Made by a program: the position numbers and the translations under genes. From Acidobacteriota bacterium (GTDB lineage: Bacteria; Acidobacteriota; Terriglobia; UBA7540), in assembly GCA_021784615.1 (NCBI GenBank), contig JAJYHU010000089.1, positions 1 through 33,855 of the forward strand: a DNA stretch of 33,855 nucleotides, given 5' to 3'. Positions within the stretch are counted from its first letter, which is position 1, and each line of letters opens with the position of its first letter. A model generated the notes under the pieces. That model did no database searches and had not been told where the DNA came from. It saw only the letters and a list, made by a program, of their open reading frames with translations. This document shows positions 19,502 through 28,861 of the stretch, piece after piece.

Positions 19502-19523
19502 GAGCGCCCCAAACGATTATAAT
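19495..19523 (+). promoter_or_regulatory. Candidate sigma70-type promoter for the TlpA-like gene
   Basis: CTGTCA (19495-19500), 17-nt spacer, TATAAT (19518-19523); ATG only 13 nt further on at 19537. Confidence 0.4.
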
Positions 19524-19536
19524 GGGGGTTTATAAC

Positions 19537-20076
19537 ATGCGCAAAATCACTATCGCAAAGTGGATTGTCATTGGGTTTGCCGGCCTGGCAGTTTTGTGGT
19601 TGATTTTCCATCCTCAATCCCGGAAGCCGGTTGCCTTAGGAGATCGGGCGCCGAATTTCACCCTGTCAGAGTTTCCCTCCGGCGATGTGTCGCTTCGGGA
19701 TTTTCGCGGCAAAGTAATCCTTCTGAACTTCTGGGCCACCTGGTGCCCGCCCTGCGTCGTGGAAACACCGAGCCTTGAGGCCCTGGCGTCCAAGATGAAA
19801 GACCGCGGCGTGGTGATCCTCGGCGTCAGCGTGGATCAAGACCCCGCGGCGCTGAAGACGTTTGTGGAAAGGAACCACTTGACCTACCCTGTCGCGCGCG
19901 ATCCCTCCAGGAACATTCCCGCCCGCTACGGAACCTACAAGTTCCCGGAAACCTACATCATCGACCGAACCGGCCACGTCGCGGAAAAAATCATCGGCGC
20001 CACCGACTGGACCGATCCGCGCATGATCGACTACGTCGAAGATCTGGCGCGCCGAGGTTTGAAATCCGGGGGATAG
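19537..20076 (+). CDS. TlpA/ResA-like membrane-anchored thiol-disulfide oxidoreductase
   Basis: N-terminal anchor ITIAKWIVIGFAGLAVLWLIF; GDRAPNFTLSEFPSGDVSLRDFRGKVILLNFWATWCPPCVVETPSLEALASKM. Start Met at 19537. Confidence 0.92.
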   Translation: MRKITIAKWIVIGFAGLAVLWLIFHPQSRKPVALGDRAPNFTLSEFPSGDVSLRDFRGKVILLNFWATWCPPCVVETPSLEALASKMKDRGVVILGVSVDQDPAALKTFVERNHLTYPVARDPSRNIPARYGTYKFPETYIIDRTGHVAEKIIGATDWTDPRMIDYVEDLARRGLKSGG

Positions 20077-20281
20077 CCGCGGGATAGTAGACGATATAGA
20101 GAAAGCGCCAGCTAGCGAAATGGATTCATGATTGGATGAGTTCACAGTTATGTAGATGGAGACCAAGACTGTTTACTCTTTCGATCTGCCCGAGAGCATT
20201 TATCGTGTCCGCCACTCTAACGGACTATTATGTGGCCATGCCATTTTTCGTCAAACTTAAGGCCAACCGGCCAGTTGGTAG

Positions 20282-20313
20282 CCACGGTCAACCGCATCTA
20301 GGGTTGACCGTGG
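20282..20313. repeat. Perfect 12-bp inverted repeat CCACGGTCAACC-N8-GGTTGACCGTGG
   Basis: Read directly: arms 20282-20293 and 20302-20313, in the intergenic region between convergent tlpA-like and Cu-ATPase genes. Confidence 0.85.
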
Positions 20314-20326
20314 GATCGTCCTACGC

Positions 20327-20360
20327 AAAAAGGCCCACGACAAAAAACCCTGTCCGTGGC
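20327..20360 (-). terminator. Candidate Rho-independent terminator of the Cu-ATPase gene
   Basis: Minus-strand CCACG-g-ACA ... TGT-CGTGG stem followed within a few nt by TTTTT; just downstream of the stop at 20373. Confidence 0.5.
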
Positions 20361-20372
20361 TATCAAAATTCC

Positions 20373-22724
20373 TTACAACGCCAGCCTGCGCAGACGCAAG
20401 GCGTTCGAAATCACGGAGACCGAACTGAAGGTCATGGCCGCACTGGCGATCAAAGGGCTGAGTAACAGGCCGAAAAACGGATAGAGCACGCCCGCCGCCA
20501 GAGGAATGCCGAGCGAGTTATAAATGAACGCGAAGAAAAGGTTCTGGCGAATGTTGCGCATAGTTTCATGGCTCAGCTTGCGAGCCTTGGCGATGCCTCG
20601 CAAGTCGCCTTTGAGAAGCGTCACGCCAGCGCTTTCGATGGCCACGTCGGTGCCGCTTCCCATGGCAATTCCCACTTCAGCCTGGGCAAGCGCCGGAGCG
20701 TCGTTGATGCCGTCGCCCGCCACCGCCACCACGCGGCCTTCGCGTTGCAGCCGCCGGACGACTTCGTTCTTCTGGTCCGGCAAAGCCTCCGCTTCCACTT
20801 CGTCAATCTCCAGCTTCTTGGCCACCGCTTCGGCGGTTGTGCGGTCGTCGCCCGTCAGCATCACAATGCGAATTCCGTCATGATGGAGAAGCTGGATGGC
20901 CTCGCGCGTCGATTCCTTGATCGGATCCGCCACGCCGATCAAGCCTGCCGCGCACCCATCAGCGACAACGAACATTACCGTTTGCCCATCCTGCCGCAGT
21001 ATCTCCGCGCGGTCCTCCAGGCCGCTTGAGCGAATGCCGAGTTCTTCAAGGAGCTTGCTGTTACCAAGGGCAATGTTTCTACCCTCCACGCTTCCGGTAA
21101 CGCCCTTGCCGGTTAGGGACTGGAAATCGCGGGCATCCACAAGCTTCACGCCCTCGCTTCGAGCGCCGTTAACAATGGCTTCCGCCAGCGGATGCTCGCT
21201 CGCCCGTTCAAGGCTTGCCGCGAAACGCAGCAAGTCCTGGTCGTTCCAGCCTTCAAGCGGCTCAACTGAAGCAAGCCGTGGCTTGCCTTCCGTCAGCGTG
21301 CCTGTTTTATCCACAACCACGGTGTCGACTTTTTCCAAAACTTCCAGGCTCTCGGCGTTCTTGATCAAAACGCCCGCCGTGGCGCCGCGTCCGGTGCCCA
21401 CCATGATCGACATGGGCGTCGCGAGTCCCAGGGCGCAGGGGCAGGCGATGATCAGCACCGCAACGGCGTTGACCAGCGCATAGGCCATGCGCGGCGAAGG
21501 ACCCACCATTGACCAGACAACAAAAGTAATGACGGCAGAACCGACCACGGCCGGAACAAAATAACCCGCCACCACGTCCGCCAAGCGCTGAATCGGCGCG
21601 CGGCTGCGCTGCGCCTCGCTCACCATGCGGACGATCTGTGCCAGCAGAGTGTCGCTGCCCACGCGCTCGGCCCGCATCACAAGGCTGCCTTTACCGTTCA
21701 CGGTTCCGCCGGTCACGCGCGCGCCGGCGGCTTTTTCAACGGGCGTAGGTTCTCCGGTCACCATCGACTCATCCACAAAACTCGAACCGTCAAGAACTTC
21801 TCCGTCCACCGGAACTTTCTCACCGGGCCGCACACGCAGCCGGTCACCCGGATGCACGCGGTCGAGCGGGATGTCTTCTTCACTTCCGTCCTCGCAAACC
21901 AGGCGAGCTGTTTTCGGCGCAAGGCCCAGCAAGGCCTTGATGGCGCTGGACGTTTGGCTGCGAGCGCGCAACTCAAGCACCTGGCCGAGCAGCACCAGCG
22001 TTGTGATGCCCGCCGCAGCATCAAAGTAGACCGCGACAGTTCCGCCCACGCCCCGGAAAGACGCCGGGAAAATGCCGGGCGCGATGGTCGCCACAGCGCT
22101 ATAGGAGAACGCCGTGCCGGTGCCGATAGCAATCAAGGTGAACATGTTCGGGCTACGGTTCACGATGGACGCCCAGCCGCGCTGGAAGAACGGCCACCCG
22201 CACCAAAGGACTACCGGCGTGGCCAAAGCAAATTCAACCCAGGCCATAGAGGTGCCCGAAAACATGCGTCCTGCGGGAACTATTTCCGCGAGCGGCAGAA
22301 TGATCAGAGGAACCGTCAGCACCAGGCTGATCCAGAACCGGCGCTTCATATCCACATATTCAGGATTGGCTTCTTCTTCAAGCGTTACGGTTCTCAGTTC
22401 GAGCGCCATCCCACACTTGGGGCACGGTCCTGGCTTCGGCTGATGAACTTCCGGATCCATCGGGCAGGTGTAATCGGCCCCAGGCGGGGCTTCAGCGGAT
22501 TGAGGCGCCGGCTTTGAAGGGTTTAAGAACTCCTCGGGCGAAGAGCGAAACCTTTCAAGGCAGGGCTCGCAGCAAAAGTAATAGGTGGTCTCTTTGTACT
22601 CGTAACTGCCCACCGCGGAGGAAGGATCGACGTCCATGTCGCACACGGGATCCTTAAAGGTTCCAGCTTCATTGAACGGATCGGGGCCGGTCAAAGCGTT
22701 TCCACGGTGCAGTTCATCATTCAT
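20373..22724 (-). CDS. copA: Copper-type P1B-ATPase with N-terminal YHS and heavy-metal-binding domains
   Basis: 783 aa; YHS-like [100 protein letters not shown]. Confidence 0.95.
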   Translation of the reverse strand: MNDELHRGNALTGPDPFNEAGTFKDPVCDMDVDPSSAVGSYEYKETTYYFCCEPCLERFRSSPEEFLNPSKPAPQSAEAPPGADYTCPMDPEVHQPKPGPCPKCGMALELRTVTLEEEANPEYVDMKRRFWISLVLTVPLIILPLAEIVPAGRMFSGTSMAWVEFALATPVVLWCGWPFFQRGWASIVNRSPNMFTLIAIGTGTAFSYSAVATIAPGIFPASFRGVGGTVAVYFDAAAGITTLVLLGQVLELRARSQTSSAIKALLGLAPKTARLVCEDGSEEDIPLDRVHPGDRLRVRPGEKVPVDGEVLDGSSFVDESMVTGEPTPVEKAAGARVTGGTVNGKGSLVMRAERVGSDTLLAQIVRMVSEAQRSRAPIQRLADVVAGYFVPAVVGSAVITFVVWSMVGPSPRMAYALVNAVAVLIIACPCALGLATPMSIMVGTGRGATAGVLIKNAESLEVLEKVDTVVVDKTGTLTEGKPRLASVEPLEGWNDQDLLRFAASLERASEHPLAEAIVNGARSEGVKLVDARDFQSLTGKGVTGSVEGRNIALGNSKLLEELGIRSSGLEDRAEILRQDGQTVMFVVADGCAAGLIGVADPIKESTREAIQLLHHDGIRIVMLTGDDRTTAEAVAKKLEIDEVEAEALPDQKNEVVRRLQREGRVVAVAGDGINDAPALAQAEVGIAMGSGTDVAIESAGVTLLKGDLRGIAKARKLSHETMRNIRQNLFFAFIYNSLGIPLAAGVLYPFFGLLLSPLIASAAMTFSSVSVISNALRLRRLAL

Positions 22725-22796
22725 AGTTCAGTCCCTTTTCCACACAGAAACGGCTCCCACTCGAACTCTTGGATTCTCAGCCATTGTCTGCCTAAA

Positions 22797-22839
22797 ATTA
22801 TAGCTCCACTTATTGAATTGACTGGAGACTTCTCCGGTC
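22797..22839 (-). promoter_or_regulatory. Candidate copA promoter -10 (TATAAT, minus) plus upstream imperfect dyad
   Basis: Minus-strand TATAAT at 22802-22797; near-perfect dyad GACtGGAGA-ct-TCTCCgGTC at 22820-22839 overlapping the expected -35 position. Confidence 0.35.
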
Positions 22840-22857
22840 CAACCGTCAGCAGAAAAC

Positions 22858-25179
22858 TCACACTTCCAATGGGCTTGCAGGCCGCTGCGGCGCGGGACGC
22901 TTGATTTGAATCAAGTCGCTGGAGGGCTTGCCTCTGCCAAAGCTCAGGACATCCATGGGACAAACGGTCACGCAGATGCCACAACCGATGCAAGACGAGT
23001 TGGCGTTGGTGATCGGCTGTTGCTTCAGTGCGAAGCTCATCACGTCAATTCCCACCAGGCAGTTGCGGCTGCATTCCGTGCAGGCGATGCACTTCTCGTT
23101 TGCCTCGATGCGGTAGCGGCTGATGCCCAGTTTGGCGTAGGCGTGGCTGAACAATTCCATCATCTTGGCCAGCGGGCACCAGTACCGGCACCAGATTTTC
23201 CCACCCAGAAACGGATAGAGAGTGACGGGAATAATCCCAACCAGCCAGATATCCGCCAGCACGTGATAGAACTCGAGTCCCCACGTACCCGGACCACGGA
23301 GGAAAGCCACTGCGTCATGCAGCAGCACCGCCAACGTCACAATCACCGCCAGAACAAGAATGACTAGATTCATCTGTTCCCAGCGCTTGCTGGACTTACC
23401 TTTGGGCGCCAGATGCCGCCAGCGGTCGCCAAGCGTCTCTGCGAGGCCTCCGCAGCCGCAAATCCAGGAGCAATAACGCTTGCCATGCCAGAGAACAAAT
23501 AACGGAATGATGCCGAAAGCCAGCAGGACTCCCCAAATGACCCAGATTTTGCTGGGGTCGCCAAAGAAGGTGTAAAAAAACAGTGGCCAGGCGTATACGA
23601 TGCCGTAGCTGCGCCAGGACTGGCCTGCGAATGCGGGATCATGCGCAAGCCGCTCGCCGACCCATTGATACTTGATCGCCCATTCAAACAAAAACTCCGG
23701 AATGATGAAAAAGAAGATCCACTGAAAGCCCAGCAAACTGACGTAACGCCAGATCTGGAACTTGTCCTTACGGTCGAGGCCCCAGCGCTTGAGAGCCGCT
23801 ATGCCAAAAACCGTCATAACTATGCTGTAAAGCACGTCGTACCAGAAAGAAGCAGAATGGCCAAAGACCGAAAGGAAGTTAAAACCCCAGCCACGGTAAG
23901 GCCAATATTCCGTCCCAGGCCCTCCGGTCTTTATGCCATAGATCGTGTAGCAAGCCAGAAACGACACTCCCAGCAAGGAAAAGCGGTCGCCGCGAAACCC
24001 CGTGACGAGCAGAGCGCCTGCCGCCGCCAGTGCGACCAAACCTCCCGCCCAGGACGGCATGTACTGGATCGCGCTTACACCAGATTGCCCGCCAAAAATC
24101 CAAAGGCCCAGCAATACACCCAGCGTCAGCCCTGCCGCTCGCAGCCAGCTCCCGTTCCATTCATTCTCAAGCCGCAGCCCCAGCGACTTCAGAAACTTGC
24201 CGGAAAACTCGGAGCCGACCAGGACAAAGGCGTAATCGAAAGGAATCTTCTCGACGGATTTCTTCCCGTCCCTTTCAGTCTGGAGCGTCGCAACCTTATC
24301 GCCGAACTCGAGAACAGTAGAATTCAAGCAGGTCTTTAGACGACCGCTTACAGCTGCATCTTCCAGCAGCCCGCTATTGTCCTTGAACAGCCGGTAAAAC
24401 TGATCCCCGCGGTAGGCGAGCGTTACGGGGTTGTGCTCGCTCAAAGTGATGGCGGCTTCGGCGGCACTGTTGCCCCCGCCCACGATCAAAATGTTTTCGC
24501 CGCGATATTCCTTGGAACTGTAGAGCCGATGATAAACGCGTTCCTGCTCTTCGCCGGGAACGCCAAGCTTGCGCGGGTTGCCGCGCTGCCCGGTGGCAAG
24601 AATGACGTGCCTGGTCCGATACTCGGCTTTGTCACTGGTGAGGCGGAAACTGCCGTCTTTCAACCGTTCCAGGGCTTTGAGGCCTTCCTCAACGTGAACA
24701 TCCATCTGGTTGTCGCGGATGATCTGATGCCAGCGCCGAACGAGGTCCTCTTTCCGGGCGCCGTCAAGCCAGAGCTTTCCTTTGGGAGGCTGCTGGTCCG
24801 GCTCAGCATAAACCCACTTCCCTTCCGGAAAATCTTCGATGGTATTGGCAATCTTGTTCTTTTCCAGCATCAGGGTACGCAGGCCTTTATCCCTGGCGGC
24901 GAGACCGGCATTGAGTCCGGCGGCTCCCGCGCCTACCACGATGACATCGTACATGTCAGGATCATCGGATCGCGCATCGGACTTGGAGGCGATATGTTGA
25001 ATCATGTTGTAGCCCTGCTCCATGGCCAGCTTGATGACTGGGGCGCCCGCCAAATCCCCGACAACGTAAAGCCCTGGAATATTGCTCTCTTGGTGCGACT
25101 TCAGGGCAGGACGCCGTTCCGTCATGTTGGGACTTGCAAAAATCGCCTGCACCGTTTCCACGATCTTGCCCAATGCCAA
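22858..25179 (-). CDS. Membrane flavoprotein: FAD/NAD(P)-dependent oxidoreductase fused to TM segments and a NosR/NapH/CcoG-like polyferredoxin
   Basis: 773 aa; YDVIVVGAGAAGLNAGLAARDKG, LIVGGGNSAAEAAITLSEH, multiple TM segments, KRYCSWICGCGGLAETLGD, KIWCRYWCPLAKMMELF, two ferredoxin motifs CIACTECSRNC and CIGCGICVTVCPMDV. Confidence 0.9.
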   Translation of the reverse strand: MALGKIVETVQAIFASPNMTERRPALKSHQESNIPGLYVVGDLAGAPVIKLAMEQGYNMIQHIASKSDARSDDPDMYDVIVVGAGAAGLNAGLAARDKGLRTLMLEKNKIANTIEDFPEGKWVYAEPDQQPPKGKLWLDGARKEDLVRRWHQIIRDNQMDVHVEEGLKALERLKDGSFRLTSDKAEYRTRHVILATGQRGNPRKLGVPGEEQERVYHRLYSSKEYRGENILIVGGGNSAAEAAITLSEHNPVTLAYRGDQFYRLFKDNSGLLEDAAVSGRLKTCLNSTVLEFGDKVATLQTERDGKKSVEKIPFDYAFVLVGSEFSGKFLKSLGLRLENEWNGSWLRAAGLTLGVLLGLWIFGGQSGVSAIQYMPSWAGGLVALAAAGALLVTGFRGDRFSLLGVSFLACYTIYGIKTGGPGTEYWPYRGWGFNFLSVFGHSASFWYDVLYSIVMTVFGIAALKRWGLDRKDKFQIWRYVSLLGFQWIFFFIIPEFLFEWAIKYQWVGERLAHDPAFAGQSWRSYGIVYAWPLFFYTFFGDPSKIWVIWGVLLAFGIIPLFVLWHGKRYCSWICGCGGLAETLGDRWRHLAPKGKSSKRWEQMNLVILVLAVIVTLAVLLHDAVAFLRGPGTWGLEFYHVLADIWLVGIIPVTLYPFLGGKIWCRYWCPLAKMMELFSHAYAKLGISRYRIEANEKCIACTECSRNCLVGIDVMSFALKQQPITNANSSCIGCGICVTVCPMDVLSFGRGKPSSDLIQIKRPAPQRPASPLEV

Positions 25180-25197
25180 CTCCTCCGGCCGGCTTCC

Positions 25198-25908
25198 TCA
25201 AAGGCCGGCTTTGTGAACCTCTGATTCAGACGACGGCTGCAACCCGGCCCCGCACCCGGCGCACTGCGCAGCCGAAGGATGGTTCGTTTTTCCGCACTCC
25301 GGGCAGGAACTTGGCTCCGGCGTGACGCGGACTTTCCCAAGCCCCGCGGGAACGTAAGTAAGACCTTCCGAATGCCTCGGCGGACGCGTGAGCAGCAGCA
25401 GGTAACCAAAAACATTAAACACCAGTCCCCATCCGAACCACGCCACAGGACTGCGGCCGCGACGTAGAGCCTGCTGCGCACAGAGCGCGGCGAACACCAG
25501 CCCGGCCAGAATATACAAACCGGCCAGGAACCATCCGAGTGAGGCTTTTGGTTCTTTGGCTCCGGCCCCAAGAAACGCTCCTTGCGGTTGAAGAATTCCG
25601 AGAAAGCGATAAGGACGCCTCAGCAGTTCGGCGTAGCAGTTCATCCTATGAACAGCGACCCTCTGCCCGTTGACAAGGAAGGCAAAATCGTCCTTACCAA
25701 TGGGCTTGTCGCAGACCCGGCAAACCATTCCCGGCACGGACTTGATTCGCTCCCCGATAAGCTTTCCGCCCACAACTAAATCTTGCGGCTCCGTCTTTGT
25801 AGGTCCATTGGATAAGATTTCGATTTGCGCAGGCGGCCGTTGTTGCGCGCAGTTTGCGACGCATACCGCGAGGACCATCACTAGAGATGTTAGCGCCGAT
25901 CGCCACAT
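25198..25908 (-). CDS. Membrane protein with signal peptide and two Cys-rich (zinc-ribbon-like) modules
   Basis: 236 aa; N-terminal MWRSALTSLVMVLAVCVANCAQQ; CRVCDKPIGKDDFAFLVNGQRVAVHRMNCYAELL; two TM segments; C-terminal CPECGKTNHPSAAQCAGCGAGL. Ends 18 bp before the flavoprotein start. Confidence 0.75.
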   Translation of the reverse strand: MWRSALTSLVMVLAVCVANCAQQRPPAQIEILSNGPTKTEPQDLVVGGKLIGERIKSVPGMVCRVCDKPIGKDDFAFLVNGQRVAVHRMNCYAELLRRPYRFLGILQPQGAFLGAGAKEPKASLGWFLAGLYILAGLVFAALCAQQALRRGRSPVAWFGWGLVFNVFGYLLLLTRPPRHSEGLTYVPAGLGKVRVTPEPSSCPECGKTNHPSAAQCAGCGAGLQPSSESEVHKAGL

Positions 25909-26237
25909 TGCCCTGTCACCTTTTCAGCCAAGTATTTCGCGTTGCCGCCTCAGGCATAAGGGTGTTCTCACATAAAATCGAGAACCTGTCGGCCACCACC
26001 CACTCCCCCGTTAACCGGCCGGCCTCGTGTTCCTCGTAGCTTACGACCTTTGAATGTGAGTTGAAAGAGCGTTGGGACAACGGGGCGAAAATCTCCCGCC
26101 GGAGTGCCGTCTTCCGTTGTGTTTGATAGATTCGCAAATCTGACTGAAGTTACGAGAAATGACAGAGCGGGAATCTGGGTATAGCCAAATAACCCTTGCG
26201 CAAAACCGATAGAATGCGGCGCACCCGGTAAACGCTG

Positions 26238-27278
26238 TTATTCAGCGACGTGAATCATCGCCTTGACGACACCGTCACGGTAATCCGCAACCATGTCGAA
26301 GGCTTGTTGAGTTTGCGCCAGCGGGAAATGGTGGGTAACCAATTGATCCACATTGACGGCGCCGCTCGTAACCAGATCAATTGCCGCGGCCGTGCATTCA
26401 TTCTGCCTGCGGACGCTTTGTAAACGGACTTCCTTGCGCCGTGCGGCATGGACATCAAAGCTGACGCGATTTACCTCTGGAATGCCGACGATGAGCACCG
26501 TTCCGCCCGGCTTCAGCATTTCGATTGACTGGTCAAGAGTTTCCTGCTGGCCGGCGCACTCAAATACAAAATCCACTCCTAGCGGCTCCTCTTCCCGAAG
26601 AGCGCTGACAACGTCGCTTTTCTTTGGATTACCCACCCAGTCCGCTCCGCAGCGCCGGGCCGCTTCCAGGCGTTCATCGATCAGATCAGTGACAAAGGCC
26701 TTGCAGTCTCCGGCAGCTTTGCTGGCCAGCAGCACGCACAATCCGATAGGTCCGCTTCCCAAAATCGCGATCTTCGCTCCGGCTTGCATCCCTGCCAGTC
26801 TCTGGGCGTATACACCGATCGCAAGCGGTTCAACCACGGTAGCCTGCACCAGGGTCATGGAATCTGGAGTTGCAAAACAAGAATCCTCCGGCATCACCAC
26901 GTATTCGGCCAGAGCGCCTCCGGCTCCCCCAGCCGCTCCCAGGAATTTCTGGTCCCGGCAGGTGTGTTCCCGCCCGCAGAGGCACTGATCACACTTTCCG
27001 CACCTGACCAATGGATCAATCGCCACTCGCTGGCCGGCCTTCAGATGCTTCACTTCTCTCCCGGCAGCCACCACCGTCCCCGCGCACTCGTGCCCGGTCC
27101 ATTCCGGGTAGTTGGCCACCTGCGAACCGATCCGTCCCGTAGTAAAGAAATGCACGTCCGACCCGCACACGCCTACTGTCCCTATCCGTATAAGGACGCT
27201 ACGAGGATCATCGATCTCCGGCTGCACCGCCTCCTGAATCGCGATCTGCCGCAAACCCGTCAAAAATGCTGCCTTCAT
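26238..27278 (-). CDS. Zinc-dependent medium-chain alcohol/polyol dehydrogenase
   Basis: VGVCGSDVHFFTTGRIG, EWTGHECAGTVVAAGREV, GKCDQCLCGREHTC, AILGSGPIGLCVLLASKAAG. Confidence 0.92.
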   Translation of the reverse strand: MKAAFLTGLRQIAIQEAVQPEIDDPRSVLIRIGTVGVCGSDVHFFTTGRIGSQVANYPEWTGHECAGTVVAAGREVKHLKAGQRVAIDPLVRCGKCDQCLCGREHTCRDQKFLGAAGGAGGALAEYVVMPEDSCFATPDSMTLVQATVVEPLAIGVYAQRLAGMQAGAKIAILGSGPIGLCVLLASKAAGDCKAFVTDLIDERLEAARRCGADWVGNPKKSDVVSALREEEPLGVDFVFECAGQQETLDQSIEMLKPGGTVLIVGIPEVNRVSFDVHAARRKEVRLQSVRRQNECTAAAIDLVTSGAVNVDQLVTHHFPLAQTQQAFDMVADYRDGVVKAMIHVAE

Positions 27279-27475
27279 GGTGGCTCCTTCGTTGAAATAA
27301 AATGTATTGTACCGGCAATACCAGGTAGATGTCCAAGGCGAAAGTGGAGCCGGGTAGATTGTGTGGAGCGCGTTAAGTCCTTCGGCATCGGCGCTGGTCG
27401 AGCGGACCAGGTCAGCGAGTTCATTCGATTGACCGCAGCGGTGTCCACGGTTAAGCTGTTTCTATAGGATGAACC

Positions 27476-28759
27476 ATGACAACGAATGGACAGATCCCGA
27501 TAGAAGATTTCAGGATTTTGGAGAGAACTTCACCGAGCATTCCCGCTTTGGCTGATCTCAGGGGCGCAATCGGACAAACGCTCACCGGACTTGGACTCCC
27601 ACCTGAAAAACTAACAGGCCGGCGGATTGCGGTCACGGCAGGAAGCCGAGGCATTGCCGACCTGAAGGAAATCGTAAAAGCCGTGTGCGAGTGGCTGAAA
27701 GCGCGGGACGCGCATCCCTTCGTGATCCCAGCCATGGGGAGCCACGGCGGGGCGACCGCTGAAGGCCAGCTTGCGGTTCTTGCGGATTACGGCGTCACGC
27801 CTGATGGGGTTTGCGCTGAAATCAAATCCGACATGGCAACTGTCCTTTTGGGCGAGACGCCCGAGGGCTTTCAGGTCTCCATGGACCGCAACGCCTGGGA
27901 AGCGGATGCCGTGGTGGTAATGAATCGCGTCAAGCCTCACACGGATTTTTCAGGCAACATCGAAAGCGGTTTGCTAAAGATGATGGCGGTCGGCATGGGC
28001 AAGCGCGACGGCGCCCGCGAGACTCATCGTTGGAGCAGGAAATTCGGGCCCGAGCGAGTTATTCGCGCGATCTCCAGCGTTACGCTAGCCAAGGGAAAGA
28101 TCCTATGCGGACTGGCCGTTGTCGAAAACGAAATGCACCAGATTGCAGCCCTCGATGCCGCTCTTCCGGAGGGCATTGTTGCCATGGAAGAGGCAATGCT
28201 GCCCGTGGCGCGCAAACTGGTTCCTCGCATACCCTTTTCAAAATTTCAACTTCTCGTCGTAAACGAAATGGGAAAAAACGTCAGCGGAACGGGCATGGAC
28301 ACCAAGGTCCTTGGAAGGGGTGTGAGGTCTGCGCAGGGCGAAGCACCCGAAATTGACCTGGTTTACGTACGCGATTTAACGGAGGGGAGCGCCGGCAATG
28401 CGGCGGGGATTGGGCTTGCGGACGTCATGCACGAGCGCTTGTACCGCAAAATCGACCTGCAAACGACTTATGTAAATATTCAAACTTCTCTAAATCCTTC
28501 TATGGGCCGTATGCCCATGTTCCTGGCTTCTGATCGCAGCGCCCTCAATTTTGCCCTAGCCACACTGGGCAGCCCGGGGCTAGGAGAACAACGCATCATT
28601 TGGATCCAAAATACGCTCGCTCTCAATCGGATTGCCGTTTCAGCTACCCTCGCTCGGGCGACAGCAGAACTCCCCGGCTGGCGGCTTGTGCCGCAGGATT
28701 ATTCACTCCAATTCGACAGCGAGGGAAATTTCACTTCGTCTTTTTTGCAGTCCTCCTGA
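27476..28759 (+). CDS. LarA-like (lactate racemase N-terminal domain, DUF2088) protein
   Basis: 427 aa; RRIAVTAGSRGIADLKEIVKAVCEWLK, FVIPAMGSHGGATAEGQ, VMNRVKPHTDFSGNIESGLLKMMAVGMGK. Confidence 0.85.
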   Translation: MTTNGQIPIEDFRILERTSPSIPALADLRGAIGQTLTGLGLPPEKLTGRRIAVTAGSRGIADLKEIVKAVCEWLKARDAHPFVIPAMGSHGGATAEGQLAVLADYGVTPDGVCAEIKSDMATVLLGETPEGFQVSMDRNAWEADAVVVMNRVKPHTDFSGNIESGLLKMMAVGMGKRDGARETHRWSRKFGPERVIRAISSVTLAKGKILCGLAVVENEMHQIAALDAALPEGIVAMEEAMLPVARKLVPRIPFSKFQLLVVNEMGKNVSGTGMDTKVLGRGVRSAQGEAPEIDLVYVRDLTEGSAGNAAGIGLADVMHERLYRKIDLQTTYVNIQTSLNPSMGRMPMFLASDRSALNFALATLGSPGLGEQRIIWIQNTLALNRIAVSATLARATAELPGWRLVPQDYSLQFDSEGNFTSSFLQSS

Positions 28760-28861
28760 CAGCGGAGTCGGGACGATCGAGGATCGGACGAAAAGGCAGA
28801 TAGCATCGCTTGACTCATCGCATGATCAGGCTCAGAATGAAGTGGTTTGGTTGAGGAAAGT

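Noticed and set aside
22820-22839. Classical CueR/MerR operator for copA
   Set aside because: The dyad is centred about 30 bp upstream of the -10 and not between -35 and -10. Kept only as a generic dyad finding.
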